Assembly (NCBI GenBank): GCA_018606645.1 | Contig: JAGVRI010000004.1 | Coordinates: 1-64,000 of the forward strand | DNA: 64,000 nucleotides | DNA from: Chloroflexota bacterium | Lineage (GTDB): Bacteria; Chloroflexota; Anaerolineae; JAAYZQ01 | Reading direction: 5' to 3' | In this document: piece after piece, positions 50,399-59,148 of the stretch | How positions within the stretch are numbered: the first letter of the stretch is position 1 | Layout of the letters: each line of letters starts with the position of its first letter | Made by a program: the position numbers and the translations under genes | Notes under the pieces: generated by a model | What the model saw: only the letters and a program-made list of their open reading frames with translations | The model's database searches: none | Told to the model about the DNA's origin: nothing

Positions 50399-51804
50399 AG
50401 ATCATTAGTGATCTGACGCAGGTCAGTTTGCAGCAGGAAACGGTTTTGACCATCGGGGCCTTTGACGGAGTGCACCGGGGACATCAGGCCTTGATCCACA
50501 CCGTCGTGGATCGGGCGCGGGCCACAGGTCGGCTGGCGACCCTGATCACGTTTCACCCCCATCCCGTTGTGGTGTTGGCGCCTGACCGCGCCCCTCCGTA
50601 TCTGACCACGCCAGGCGAGAAGGCGGCTCTGCTGGAGCGTCTGGGCATCGACCTGGTGGTGCTGCTGTCTTTTGATCGTCGACTGGCGGCGACCCCAGCC
50701 CGTGATTTTATGGAGATGGTTTCCCGGCAATTGAAGGTGCGCGAGCTGTGGGTCGGTTCCGATTTTGCGCTGGGCCGGAACCGGGAGGGGACAGTCCCTC
50801 GCTTGCGAGAACTGGGGCAGGAGTTGGGCTACCAGGTCCATGTCATCGAGCCGGTTCTGGGCAGTGGCGAGGTGATCTCCAGCAGCCGCATCCGGCAACT
50901 GCTGCGAGAGGGTCTTGTTGAAGACGCGACCCGGTTGCTCGGGCGGTATCCCAGCCTATCCGGCGAGGTGGTGCCCGGCGCTCACCGGGGACACAGACTG
51001 GGCTTCCCCACGGCCAACCTGGAGGTCCGGCCGGAGCGAGCGATCCCGGCCGATGGGGTATATGCAGTGTTCGCCGTTCTGGGCGCAGAACGCTACCCGG
51101 GAGTGGCGAATGTGGGCATCCGACCCAGTTTTGACAATGGTCAACGGCTGGTGGAGGTCCACATCTTTGACTTTGATCAGGATATCTATGGCTGTGATCT
51201 GGTCGTCGAGTTTGTCGCCCGGTTGCGGGAGGAACGGCGCTTTGCGGATATCCAGGAGTTGATCGCCCAGATGAGGCGGGATAGCGATGCAGCCCGCCAG
51301 ATCCTGGCCGAGGCGAAACAAGTGCCCGATCTATACCCCACACCCCCCAGCAGGAAGCAAGATAGGCTAGATTGCCGCTATCGCTACCGGGAACTGGAGC
51401 ACACCGCCGATCGCGCGCTGTGGGTGTGGGGAGAACGGCTGGCGGATCTGTTTGTGGGTGCGGCGGAGGGGATGTATCGTCTGATGGCCGACCTGGACGG
51501 GCTGGTGGCCACCGAATGGCGGGAGATCCGGTTGGAAGCGTGGGACCGGGAGACTTTGCTGGTTCGCTGGCTCAATGAGTTGCTGTTTTACACCGAATCG
51601 GAGGGGCTGATGTTTGTCGAATTTGAGGTCGAATCGCTGCTCGATCCGGCGCCAGCCGGGTCGTCTGGGGCAATGTTGATCGCCCGAGTGGGTGGCGTCT
51701 CCGTTCCAGCGACCAAGGCCCATGTCAAGGCGGCTACGTTTCATAATCTGGAAATCGTACAGGATGAGACAGGGTGGACCGCCGAGATTACGTTTGATGT
51801 GTAG
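50395..51804 (+). CDS. ribF: Bifunctional riboflavin kinase/FAD synthetase fused to archease
   Basis: 469 residues in one continuous frame. Residues 1 to about 310 are RibF: the FAD synthetase part has GAFDGVHRGHQ and ISSSRIRQLL, and the riboflavin kinase part has GHRLGFPTANLEV. After a short linker (PDLYPTPPSRKQDRLDC), residues about 326-469 form an archease domain. That domain begins YRYRELEHTADRALWVWG, includes LLVRWLNELLFYTESEGLMF and ends VKAATFHNLEIVQDETGWTAEITFDV. Archease activates the RNA ligase RtcB, encoded 33 bases downstream. ATGA overlap with the truB stop. No internal ATG before the archease part; a GTG near 51321 is a possible internal start. Confidence 0.92.
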   Translation: MKIISDLTQVSLQQETVLTIGAFDGVHRGHQALIHTVVDRARATGRLATLITFHPHPVVVLAPDRAPPYLTTPGEKAALLERLGIDLVVLLSFDRRLAATPARDFMEMVSRQLKVRELWVGSDFALGRNREGTVPRLRELGQELGYQVHVIEPVLGSGEVISSSRIRQLLREGLVEDATRLLGRYPSLSGEVVPGAHRGHRLGFPTANLEVRPERAIPADGVYAVFAVLGAERYPGVANVGIRPSFDNGQRLVEVHIFDFDQDIYGCDLVVEFVARLREERRFADIQELIAQMRRDSDAARQILAEAKQVPDLYPTPPSRKQDRLDCRYRYRELEHTADRALWVWGERLADLFVGAAEGMYRLMADLDGLVATEWREIRLEAWDRETLLVRWLNELLFYTESEGLMFVEFEVESLLDPAPAGSSGAMLIARVGGVSVPATKAHVKAATFHNLEIVQDETGWTAEITFDV

Positions 51805-51837
51805 AGTGGAGTTGGCAGAAGGAAAGCAGGTGGAACG

Positions 51838-53292
51838 ATGATCAAAAAGTCAGATTTGGTGCGGATCAATCAATATATCTGGGAGATTCCCAAGAGTTTT
51901 CGGCCTGACATGAAGGTGCCGGCGCGTATCTATGCCAGTGAAGAGCTGCTGGAACTGGCGTTCCGGGATAAAACGTTGGAACAGTTGGTGAATACGGCGG
52001 CGATGCCGGGGGTGGTCAAGCGGGTCCTGGTCATGCCGGATGCCCATCAGGGCTACGGCCCGCCTATCGGCGGAGTCGTGCCGACCCGGTATCCGGATGG
52101 GGTGATTTCGCCCGGAGCTGTAGGTTACGACATCAACTGTGGGGTCAGGCTGATGGCCTCGGAATTGATCGCTGAGGAGGTGCGGGACTCGATCAATGAC
52201 CTGATCTCGGCCCTCTTTCACAACATCCCCAGTGGGGTCGGAGAGGGGGGAGGCACCCGCAAACTGTCTGCTCGGGAGATGGATGAGGTGTTGACCCACG
52301 GCGCTGCCTGGGCGGTGAAGGAGGGCTATGGACGGCCTGAGGACCTGGAACGGCTGGAAGAGGGAGGGGCCATGCCAGGCGCCGATCCGTCCGCAGTGAG
52401 CGCCAGAGCCAAACAGCGAGGCGCCAACCAACTGGGAAGCCTGGGTTCGGGCAACCACTTTATCGAAATCCAGGAGGTCGTAGAAGTATACGACGAAGAG
52501 GTCGCCCGCGCTTTTGGTTTGTTTGAAGGACAACTTGCGTTGCAGATCCACTCGGGTTCGCGGGGATTGGGTCATCAGGTGTGCGATGATTACGTCCGGG
52601 AACTACAGGCCGCGGTGCGCAAATACAACATCCAGTTGCCTGACCGTGAATTGGTCTGCGCCCCCCTCGACTCGCCAGAAGGCAAGAGTTACTTTGGAGC
52701 GATGGTGGCCGCCGCCAACTTTGCCTGGGCAAACCGGCAGTGCATGGCCCATCTGGCCCGGCAAAGTTTCCAACAGGTCCTCGCCGGCAAGACAAAAAAA
52801 TTCGATCTCTATACCGTGTATGATGTCGCCCACAACATCGCCAAGATCGAAGAACATGTGGTGGACGGCCAGAAGATGAAGCTGTGCATCCATCGCAAAG
52901 GGGCGACGCGGGCCTTTGGACCGGGCCACCCAGCCGTGACGCCGGTCTATCGGGCCGTCGGCCAGCCGGTATTGGTCCCCGGCGATATGGGCACTGCTTC
53001 CTATGTACTGGTCGGGACCGCAGACGCGATGGAGGAGAGCTTTGGCACGACGTGCCATGGCGCCGGGCGGACGATGAGCCGCGCTGCTGCCAAGAAAAAA
53101 ATCCAGGGAGGGACGTTGCGTCAGGAACTGGAGGCCCAGGGCATCCGCGTGCGCGCCGGGAGCATGGCCGGGCTCGCCGAAGAAGCGCCCGAGGCCTACA
53201 AAGATATTGACGCCGTGGTCGAGGTGGTAGACGGTGCCGGGTTGGCGCGCAAGGTAGCCAAGCTCCGACCCCTGGCCGTGATGAAAGGCTGA
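51838..53292 (+). CDS. rtcB: RNA-splicing ligase RtcB
   Basis: 484 residues, full length. [29 protein letters not shown] (Mn-binding Asp and Cys), [30 protein letters not shown] and the guanylylated-histidine motif THCHGAGR-like [19 protein letters not shown] are all present. It joins 2',3'-cyclic phosphate and 5'-OH RNA ends in tRNA repair or splicing, using GTP, and needs archease for multiple turnover. Its archease is fused to RibF just upstream. Confidence 0.97.
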   Translation: MIKKSDLVRINQYIWEIPKSFRPDMKVPARIYASEELLELAFRDKTLEQLVNTAAMPGVVKRVLVMPDAHQGYGPPIGGVVPTRYPDGVISPGAVGYDINCGVRLMASELIAEEVRDSINDLISALFHNIPSGVGEGGGTRKLSAREMDEVLTHGAAWAVKEGYGRPEDLERLEEGGAMPGADPSAVSARAKQRGANQLGSLGSGNHFIEIQEVVEVYDEEVARAFGLFEGQLALQIHSGSRGLGHQVCDDYVRELQAAVRKYNIQLPDRELVCAPLDSPEGKSYFGAMVAAANFAWANRQCMAHLARQSFQQVLAGKTKKFDLYTVYDVAHNIAKIEEHVVDGQKMKLCIHRKGATRAFGPGHPAVTPVYRAVGQPVLVPGDMGTASYVLVGTADAMEESFGTTCHGAGRTMSRAAAKKKIQGGTLRQELEAQGIRVRAGSMAGLAEEAPEAYKDIDAVVEVVDGAGLARKVAKLRPLAVMKG

Positions 53293-53316
53293 ACCCCCGC
53301 GATTCTCGACCAACCC

Positions 53317-54063
53317 ATGGAGTTCCATCACCGCTGGGTAGAGGGCCGCTTCGTGGCCCGCGACAACCGCTTCCGGGTGACAGTGGAGGTCGCCGGGCAG
53401 GCGGTGGCGGCCCATCTACCCAACTCGGGACGGCTGCGGGAACTCCTAGTACCGGGGCGGCGTGTTTTCCTGGCAGAACACGACCGGCCGAAACGTCGGA
53501 CCGCCTATGACCTGGGTCTGGTCGAGGCCGATGGTCATTGGGTATCGGTAGACGCCCGCCTTCCGAACGATCTGATAGACGAGGCGCTCCGCGCTGGTCG
53601 GCTTGCTCCGTTTGCCGGCTATTCAACAGTGCACCGCGAGGCGGTCTGGGGGTGTAGCCGCTTTGACTTTCGGCTGGAGGCAACCGGGCAGCGTCCGTGC
53701 CTGATCGAGGTGAAATCGGTCACCCTGGTGGTGGAGGGCCTGGGGTGTTTTCCCGACGCCGTCACAGTCCGGGGACGGCGGCACCTGATCGAGCTGGCTG
53801 AGGCAGTAACCGAGGGTTATCGGGCGGCGGTGGTCTTTGTCGTACAACGGGATGATGCCCTCGGCCTGCGGCCTCACGATGAATCAGACCCTGACTTTGG
53901 CCGGGAGTTGCGTCAGAGGCTCAGGCAGGGGGTCGAGGTTTATGCCTATCGTTGTCGGGTGGACCCAGAACGGATTGAAATCGATCAGCCGTTGCCGCTC
54001 TATCTCGACCATTCATTGCAGACCTTGGAGGTCTGGCAGCGTAACAGCCTTTCCAGGTCCTGA
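53317..54063 (+). CDS. sfsA: SfsA-family DNA/RNA nuclease
   Basis: 248 residues. FVARDNRFRVTVEV, AHLPNSGRLRELLVPGRRVFL and the nuclease-like FDFRLEATGQRPCLIEVKSVTL with FPDAVTVRGRRHLIEL are family signatures. SfsA was named for sugar-fermentation stimulation and has a PD-(D/E)XK-like nuclease core. Last gene of the nusA operon; its 3' end overlaps the convergent surE gene by 64 bases. Confidence 0.92.
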   Translation: MEFHHRWVEGRFVARDNRFRVTVEVAGQAVAAHLPNSGRLRELLVPGRRVFLAEHDRPKRRTAYDLGLVEADGHWVSVDARLPNDLIDEALRAGRLAPFAGYSTVHREAVWGCSRFDFRLEATGQRPCLIEVKSVTLVVEGLGCFPDAVTVRGRRHLIELAEAVTEGYRAAVVFVVQRDDALGLRPHDESDPDFGRELRQRLRQGVEVYAYRCRVDPERIEIDQPLPLYLDHSLQTLEVWQRNSLSRS

Positions 54064-54842
54064 AGGACAATTCGCGATGTCAGGTCCAGGCTCAAGGGGG
54101 TGACCGAGACTACCCGGTCTACCGACACTGCCCGGATGTCAGAATCGGGCTCCAGCGTGGCCAGATCAAACCGGGTCTCATAGTCAAGCCGCCGTTTCTC
54201 AGTCAGGTACCGGCGGCCGCTGGGCAGGGCCTGGAAGTAGCGCTGTCGCGCCATCCGCGTCACCCGCCATGGGGTAGAGGGGGTCGCATCGCAGGGAATG
54301 TCCACCTTGAGGACATCCACATCGGCCGGCAGGGGTTGGGCCAGCATTCGGGCGGCAAAATAGCGGGTGAAATAGGCCGCTGCCGAAAAATCCACCTCAT
54401 CTGAATGACGAAAATGGTATTCCTTGGCCGTCTCCAGACTGACCGCCAAGGATGGCACCCCGCTATCCGCCGCTTCCAGGGCAGCGCCCACCGTACCAGA
54501 AGCCGTAATGCCGGTGCCCAGGTTCTCGCCAAAGTTGACGCCGGCTACACATAGCGCCGGCAGCCGGGGGACCAGTTCCACCAGGGCGTATAGCACTGCC
54601 TGGGCCGGCGACCCGTGGATCGCATAGGCCGCCACCCGTTGGCTCTCCACCCAGTACTCGATTTCATGGATGGCTCCATCGTTGAAAGTAGACATGCTGC
54701 GACCGGATCCGGTTTGCTGCCCACACGGGGCGCAGACTATCACCTCACCCAGGTCCAACACCGCGCCGACCGCAGCCCGCAATCCGGGTGACTCGATCCC
54801 GTCGTCGCAGGTCACCAAAATGAGAGGAAGTAGCTGTCCCAT
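54000..54842 (-). CDS. surE: 5'/3'-nucleotidase SurE
   Basis: 280 residues. The N-terminus reads LILVTCDDGIESPGLRA, where most SurE proteins have NDDG; both metal-binding aspartates are kept but the asparagine is Cys12. APCGQQTGSGRSM and VAGVNFGENLGTGITASGTVGAALEA carry the other metal and phosphate ligands. It dephosphorylates nucleoside monophosphates and other phosphates. It starts 9 bases after the ABC permease stop; AAGGAGG lies rather far upstream (about 14 bases). C-terminus overlaps sfsA. Confidence 0.9.
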   Translation of the reverse strand: MGQLLPLILVTCDDGIESPGLRAAVGAVLDLGEVIVCAPCGQQTGSGRSMSTFNDGAIHEIEYWVESQRVAAYAIHGSPAQAVLYALVELVPRLPALCVAGVNFGENLGTGITASGTVGAALEAADSGVPSLAVSLETAKEYHFRHSDEVDFSAAAYFTRYFAARMLAQPLPADVDVLKVDIPCDATPSTPWRVTRMARQRYFQALPSGRRYLTEKRRLDYETRFDLATLEPDSDIRAVSVDRVVSVTPLSLDLTSRIVLQDLERLLRCQTSKVCNEWSR

Positions 54843-54851
54843 CTTTGACAG

Positions 54852-56090
54852 TTATGCCTCCTTGAACGCGCGGACAAGGTCCCTCAAGCTCGGCCGTTTT
54901 CCATACATGAGCAGGCTCATACGGAAGATCTTGGCTCCAGCCCACAGGACAAAAACAATGCTGACCATCAATATCGCCAGACTGACGAGGATCTGTCCGC
55001 CCGGCACGCGGCCAAATCCCAGGCGGATGACCATCATCACCGGCGAGGTCAAAGGAATATAGCTCAAGACAACGGCGAGGGGAATATTTGGATCGGCAAA
55101 CATAAAGCCAACCGTCATCCACGGAATGGCAGCGGCAAGCGAAAAGATGCTGGCGATCTGCTGGCTTTCCCGCTGCGTGGTCCCCATCGAACCGGAAACG
55201 GCAAACAGGGTGGCATACAGCAGGTAGCCCAGCACAAAATAGATTAACCCCAAGATCACCGTACTCAGGCTGAGGTTGAGCACGCCGGTCATGGTGAACA
55301 AGGCGACGGCCGCCCCCAGCAATAACGCCCCGGCGCTGATCCAGACAGCGACCTGAATCAGCCCCACCGCCCCCAGTCCCAGGATCTTGCCGGCCAACAG
55401 TTCGGTGGGCTTGATGGATGAGAGCAGGATTTCGATGATCCGCCCTTCTTTCTCCTCGCTCACCCCTTCGAGCAGGAAGCCCGACGTCGTGAAGAGGGTG
55501 ATCACAAACAGGATGGAAAAGACGTACGGCACCACAAAATCGGCAATCCAGCTAAAGGGACTCTCGGTGCTGACTTCTCCCTTTTCGCTCAAGGTGATCG
55601 GCTCTACCTTCATCGGTTCGCGGACTCGTTCCTGGATGGCAGGCTCTACCCTTCCTGCGATCAATTGCTCCACCAAAAAATCGCGCAGCTTGCTCTCATC
55701 TGCATCCACAAATGTGGAGAACCCTCCCCCCAGCCCATAGACGATGACCTTGCCCGTCTGTACATAATCCGCCGGCAGAACAAAGTAACTGCGGATGTCG
55801 TGGGCCAGCAGGGCTTCCCGCGCTGCAGATTCATCACGATAGGGGATAAACAGTTCCTTATACGAGGATTGTTCGGCGGACAGCAGTCCGCTATGGTCCA
55901 CATAGCCCATCGGTTTCTGGTTAATGGCAAGATGGGTCTTGAAAAAATCACCGACCTCGCCGCCAAACACGGAGCCGACGAGCAAGGCGATCACCCCCAG
56001 CGCCGGAATGAGCAGAGTCATGATGATATACCCTGGCCGGCGCAGGTTGACGATCAGTTCTTGCGCTGCTACCAGAAGAATCGTTCTCAT
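54852..56090 (-). CDS. ABC-2 type transporter permease (NatB/DrrB-like)
   Basis: 412 residues. An N-terminal helix (about 17-42) is followed by a large extracytoplasmic region (about 60-185). Five or six more helices then run to residue 390, with the EGVSEEKEGRIIEILLSSIKPTELLAGKILG coupling segment typical of NatB-like permeases. Its start overlaps the ATPase stop by 4 bases. Probably exports a small molecule, peptide or ion; substrate unknown. Confidence 0.88.
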   Translation of the reverse strand: MRTILLVAAQELIVNLRRPGYIIMTLLIPALGVIALLVGSVFGGEVGDFFKTHLAINQKPMGYVDHSGLLSAEQSSYKELFIPYRDESAAREALLAHDIRSYFVLPADYVQTGKVIVYGLGGGFSTFVDADESKLRDFLVEQLIAGRVEPAIQERVREPMKVEPITLSEKGEVSTESPFSWIADFVVPYVFSILFVITLFTTSGFLLEGVSEEKEGRIIEILLSSIKPTELLAGKILGLGAVGLIQVAVWISAGALLLGAAVALFTMTGVLNLSLSTVILGLIYFVLGYLLYATLFAVSGSMGTTQRESQQIASIFSLAAAIPWMTVGFMFADPNIPLAVVLSYIPLTSPVMMVIRLGFGRVPGGQILVSLAILMVSIVFVLWAGAKIFRMSLLMYGKRPSLRDLVRAFKEA

Positions 56091-56974
56091 CGGTTCCCCT
56101 CCACCACGGTGATAAAGATCTGCTCCAGAGGCGGAAGCACCACTTCGAAGCGTCGAACGCCTGCATCGGCGGCCACCAGTTGGCGGAGGATCGCCTGGGG
56201 AGAACTATCAGGCTCCAGGATGAGTTGATAGGCATGGTCCACTGGTTCGATCCGTCGCACTCCGCTCAACGAAGCGGGCAGAGCCTCACATTCCAGGAGC
56301 ACCGCATGCTCGGCGTAGCGGGCCTTGATCTCGTCCAGCGAACCGTACAACACTACCTGTCCGTGATCGATCAGCAGGATGCGCTGACACAGCTCCTCCA
56401 CCTGGTTCATGTTGTGGGTACTGAGAATGATGGTCTTGCCCCGGTCCTGCTCTTCCCGCAGAATGGTTTTTAACAATTCCGTGTTGACCGGATCCAGGCC
56501 CTGAAATGGCTCGTCCATGATGAGCAACTCCGGATCATGGACGATGGTCGCCACAAATTGGGCCTTTTGAGCCATGCCCTTGCTCAACTCTTTGATTTTG
56601 CGCTGAGCGTACTCTTCCAATCCCACCCGCTCCAGGAGCGCCTCGGCCCGTTGACGGGCCGCCTTCCGAGGCATGCCCTTCAATGCCCCCAGGTAGGTCA
56701 GGCACTCCAACAGCTTAAAATTCCTGTACAGGCCTCGTTCCTCCGGCAGGTAACCGATGCGCGACTTGACCGCTTCGCTCGCCGGCTGCCCCATGATTTG
56801 GATCGTGCCGCTATCGGGCTTGAGAATATCCATCATCATCCGAATGGTGGTGGTCTTGCCCGCGCCGTTGGGACCCAATAGCCCAAAGATCTCTCCTCGG
56901 GCCACCGAAAAACTCACGCCATCCACTGCCCTCACATGGGCATAATGCTTGACTAGATTCTCAACCTGGATCAT
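56087..56974 (-). CDS. ABC transporter ATP-binding protein (NatA-like)
   Basis: 295 residues. Walker A GPNGAGKTT, Q-loop YLPEERGLYR, signature ELSKGMAQKAQF (LSKGM variant of LSGGQ, common in this family), Walker B LLIMDEP and the switch histidine STHNM. A C-terminal DUF4162-like extension covers about 215-295. The ATG at 56974 with GAGGTGA upstream is preferred over a longer opening. Forms the exporter with the downstream permease. Confidence 0.92.
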   Translation of the reverse strand: MIQVENLVKHYAHVRAVDGVSFSVARGEIFGLLGPNGAGKTTTIRMMMDILKPDSGTIQIMGQPASEAVKSRIGYLPEERGLYRNFKLLECLTYLGALKGMPRKAARQRAEALLERVGLEEYAQRKIKELSKGMAQKAQFVATIVHDPELLIMDEPFQGLDPVNTELLKTILREEQDRGKTIILSTHNMNQVEELCQRILLIDHGQVVLYGSLDEIKARYAEHAVLLECEALPASLSGVRRIEPVDHAYQLILEPDSSPQAILRQLVAADAGVRRFEVVLPPLEQIFITVVEGNR

Positions 56975-57010
56975 CCGACTCACCTCAAGTGACTTTCGGC
57001 GCACCTCGGC

Positions 57011-58135
57011 TCAAAGGCCGGGCTCAGGAGCGGCAGGTGCTTCTGGGCCAACGAGGGGAGAAGTCCATTCCCTACGGCCCAGAATAAGCAGGGCCACGAC
57101 CACCACGGCCCAGACTGCCAGGCCATAGAGCCCGACTCCGAAAGAAAAGACCGGATCGGCCGGCGTGTAGACCATGACCCACAGGAACGAGGCCACCTGG
57201 TTGTTCAAGCCGTGGAGAAAGGCAGCCAGCCACACACTCCCCGACTTGAGCACGGCAAAACCCAAGAGGAACGCGAGTCCTATGCAGTAGAGCACCATTA
57301 AAAAGGAGCCCAGGACCGGGTAGCCGGGGTAATTATGCCCCATCAGGATCACCGGGGTGTGCCACAGACCCCAGATGACGCCCACCAACAGGATCCCCCG
57401 TACTTTGCCGATCTTGATCAACTCGCCCTGCAGATACCCCCGCCAGCCGTACTCCTCACCGAATGTAATCAACAGGGCCATAAAGGGAGCCAGGAGGACA
57501 CTCTGCAGGCCGGTAAGGGCCAGGAGCGCCCAGTCGGGCATTGCTTCCAACCCGGAAGCCTGACCGCCGGCCGCCTGCCGAATGACTTCTTTGGCGTTCA
57601 CTGCCTGGCCCAGGCCAAACAGGGCGTTCAGGCCAGTCATGGCGCCATAGAGGAACAGCACAAACAGACCAAAGGTCAGGTAATACCGGGCCCTGCCTCC
57701 TCTCAACCCGGCCCGAGCAAAGGGTTCTTTCCCCGAGGCCAGACGCAACAGAACGAGGAAAAGAAGGCCTACCAAGGTGAGAAACTGAGCCACGACGCTC
57801 ACCGCTGTCTGGTAGACCGGACTGGAGATAAACACCACACTGACAGCAAGAAGCGCGTACAGGATCGCATAGAATAGATAAAAGTCGAAGAACCAGCGCG
57901 GACGCTCCCGGAACCGATACAGAGGGCTATCTCTGAACACAAAGAGCTGCAGGGCAATGGCCACGGCAGCCGGGATGAGCATCTGCACCTGGAGCAACAG
58001 ACCGGTGCCGACCTTTGCTTCGTATCCCACGGTCCGATAGAGCAGCAGATCAAGGAGATAGGTCAGGCCAAACGTAATTGCCAAAAAGATCCACACCTGC
58101 TTCCAATTGGTTCTTGCAGGGTACCGGTCTTCCAT
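57011..58135 (-). CDS. CPBP-family intramembrane metalloprotease-like protein
   Basis: 374 residues, about eight transmembrane helices. The CAAX-protease/bacteriocin-processing motifs are in order: GEEYGWRGYLQGEL (EExxxR), WGLWHTPVIL (second motif with His) and LAAFLHGLNNQ (FxxxH). It may process prenylated or small secreted peptides or confer self-immunity; substrate unknown. ATG at 58135 with GGGAGG upstream. It begins the operon with the ABC exporter and surE. Confidence 0.88.
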   Translation of the reverse strand: MEDRYPARTNWKQVWIFLAITFGLTYLLDLLLYRTVGYEAKVGTGLLLQVQMLIPAAVAIALQLFVFRDSPLYRFRERPRWFFDFYLFYAILYALLAVSVVFISSPVYQTAVSVVAQFLTLVGLLFLVLLRLASGKEPFARAGLRGGRARYYLTFGLFVLFLYGAMTGLNALFGLGQAVNAKEVIRQAAGGQASGLEAMPDWALLALTGLQSVLLAPFMALLITFGEEYGWRGYLQGELIKIGKVRGILLVGVIWGLWHTPVILMGHNYPGYPVLGSFLMVLYCIGLAFLLGFAVLKSGSVWLAAFLHGLNNQVASFLWVMVYTPADPVFSFGVGLYGLAVWAVVVVALLILGRREWTSPLVGPEAPAAPEPGL

Positions 58136-58216
58136 CGTATTACCTCCCATGAATGCAAGCAGGCGCAGGACTGGTCTATCGACCAGGTCTGCATTGCCCT
58201 GGATGAACCGAGACCC

Positions 58217-58245
58217 ATTGTAGACCAGAAACCGGTCCATGACAA
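58217..58245 (-). promoter_or_regulatory. Promoter for the CPBP/ABC/surE operon
   Basis: Minus strand TTGTCA (58240-58245), 17 bases, TACAAT (58217-58222), about 80 bases before the ATG. Confidence 0.7.
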
Positions 58246-58345
58246 ATAGGCCACCTCATCTGACGGCCGCCTGGGCACGGTGAGGTAGTCCATGACACCC
58301 GATGCTCTGAGTTCCACCGGTATCCACTATCGCACTACGGCTTTG

Positions 58346-58469
58346 CCAAGTCCAGCAGCTAATGGGAGTGAAGCTTCAGCCGGAACGGAATCACGAAGCC
58401 CAGCTAACGCTTCCAGTCCTGGGCCGTTTCACAAAGGTGCAGTGGGCTTGTCAACCTACTTTGCTGCAG
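58346..58469 (+). repeat. Dispersed repeat, copy 4 (long form, matches 7437-7558)
   Basis: About 124 bases matching copy 1 along their length, with small indels: CCAAGTCCAGC start, GGGAGTGAAGCTTCAGCCGG, and CCAGTCCTGGGCCGTTTC. It lies 25 bases upstream of the DksA-like gene promoter; copy 1 lies 35 bases upstream of the glycosyltransferase promoter. Confidence 0.75.
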
Positions 58470-58493
58470 TGCTCGCTACTCCACCATCCATGG

Positions 58494-58522
58494 TTGACGT
58501 CTGGAGCCAAATATGGTATAGT
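58494..58522 (+). promoter_or_regulatory. Promoter for the DksA/TraR-like gene
   Basis: TTGACG (58494-58499), 17 bases, TATAGT (58517-58522), 48 bases before the ATG at 58570. Confidence 0.75.
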
Positions 58523-58569
58523 CGGACATCACTCAAGCCTCGTGCCATTCATAGGAGAAGGATCCATTC

Positions 58570-58926
58570 ATGGAACCGAATACCCAACAACGCTCAGACA
58601 TTGAAAAACTGGAACGAGAGCGACAGATCTTGTTGGAGGATCTGAATAACCTCCAGGTCGAGTTGCGCAACATGGCCGAACCCAGCGCCGACGAGACCGA
58701 TCTGGACGCCTACGAACGGGAAAAGACATGGGCCCTGGCCCAGAGCCTGGAGGAACGTCTGAAATCGATCGAGCGGGCCATCCAGTTAGCTCGCAGTGGC
58801 ACCTATGGCCTGTGCCAGAACTGCGGCGAGCGGATCGACCCGGCCCGTCTGGAGATCCTGCCCGACGCTATCTATTGTCTCCGATGCCAACGTGAATTCG
58901 AGCGGCGGAACCGTCGCTGGCGTTAA
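58570..58926 (+). CDS. DksA/TraR-family C4 zinc-finger protein
   Basis: 118 residues. An N-terminal coiled-coil region (about 8-75) with a DETDLDAYEREKTWALAQSLEERLKSIERA pattern, then a zinc finger CQNC...CLRC (about 83-104) in GTYGLCQNCGERIDPARLEILPDAIYCLRCQRE. Such proteins bind in the RNA polymerase secondary channel or act as anti-adaptors; shorter coiled coils than DksA leave the exact role open. Single-gene unit with its own promoter. Confidence 0.9.
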   Translation: MEPNTQQRSDIEKLERERQILLEDLNNLQVELRNMAEPSADETDLDAYEREKTWALAQSLEERLKSIERAIQLARSGTYGLCQNCGERIDPARLEILPDAIYCLRCQREFERRNRRWR

Positions 58927-58971
58927 CCAGCCGTCCGTCGTTCACAGCGCAGGTCTTGGAGCGGCCATCCT

Positions 58972-59000
58972 TTGACAGGCCGGGAGCGCGGTGCTATAAT
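58972..59000 (+). promoter_or_regulatory. nifJ promoter
   Basis: Perfect TTGACA (58972-58977), 17 bases, perfect TATAAT (58995-59000): the strongest promoter seen in the window, fitting a central metabolic enzyme. Confidence 0.88.
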
Positions 59001-59074
59001 AGCTTGGCTTTTGAGTGAGGCGCGGTTTCACTGAAGAAACTGCCCAACCAAAGCTGGAATTCAGAGCGAACGTG

Positions 59075-59096
59075 CGCCAGGCTCATGAGCCTGGCG
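59075..59096 (+). promoter_or_regulatory. nifJ leader hairpin, possible attenuator
   Basis: CGCCAGGC-TCATGA-GCCTGGCG, a perfect 8-bp (up to 11-bp palindromic) stem followed by TTTGCTTG. It lies about 70 bases into the nifJ leader and 53 bases before the ATG. A second helix (GGTTTC/GAAAC near 59028-59046) precedes it. The weak T-run makes termination uncertain. Confidence 0.5.
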
Positions 59097-59148
59097 TTTG
59101 CTTGTGACCAAAGAGGTCTACCGATCTTAACTAGTTGAGGGGGTTTCT

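Noticed and set aside
52460-53683. 407-codon minus-strand frame across rtcB and sfsA
   Set aside because: Pro/Arg/Ser-rich shadow of two conserved genes; no start signal.
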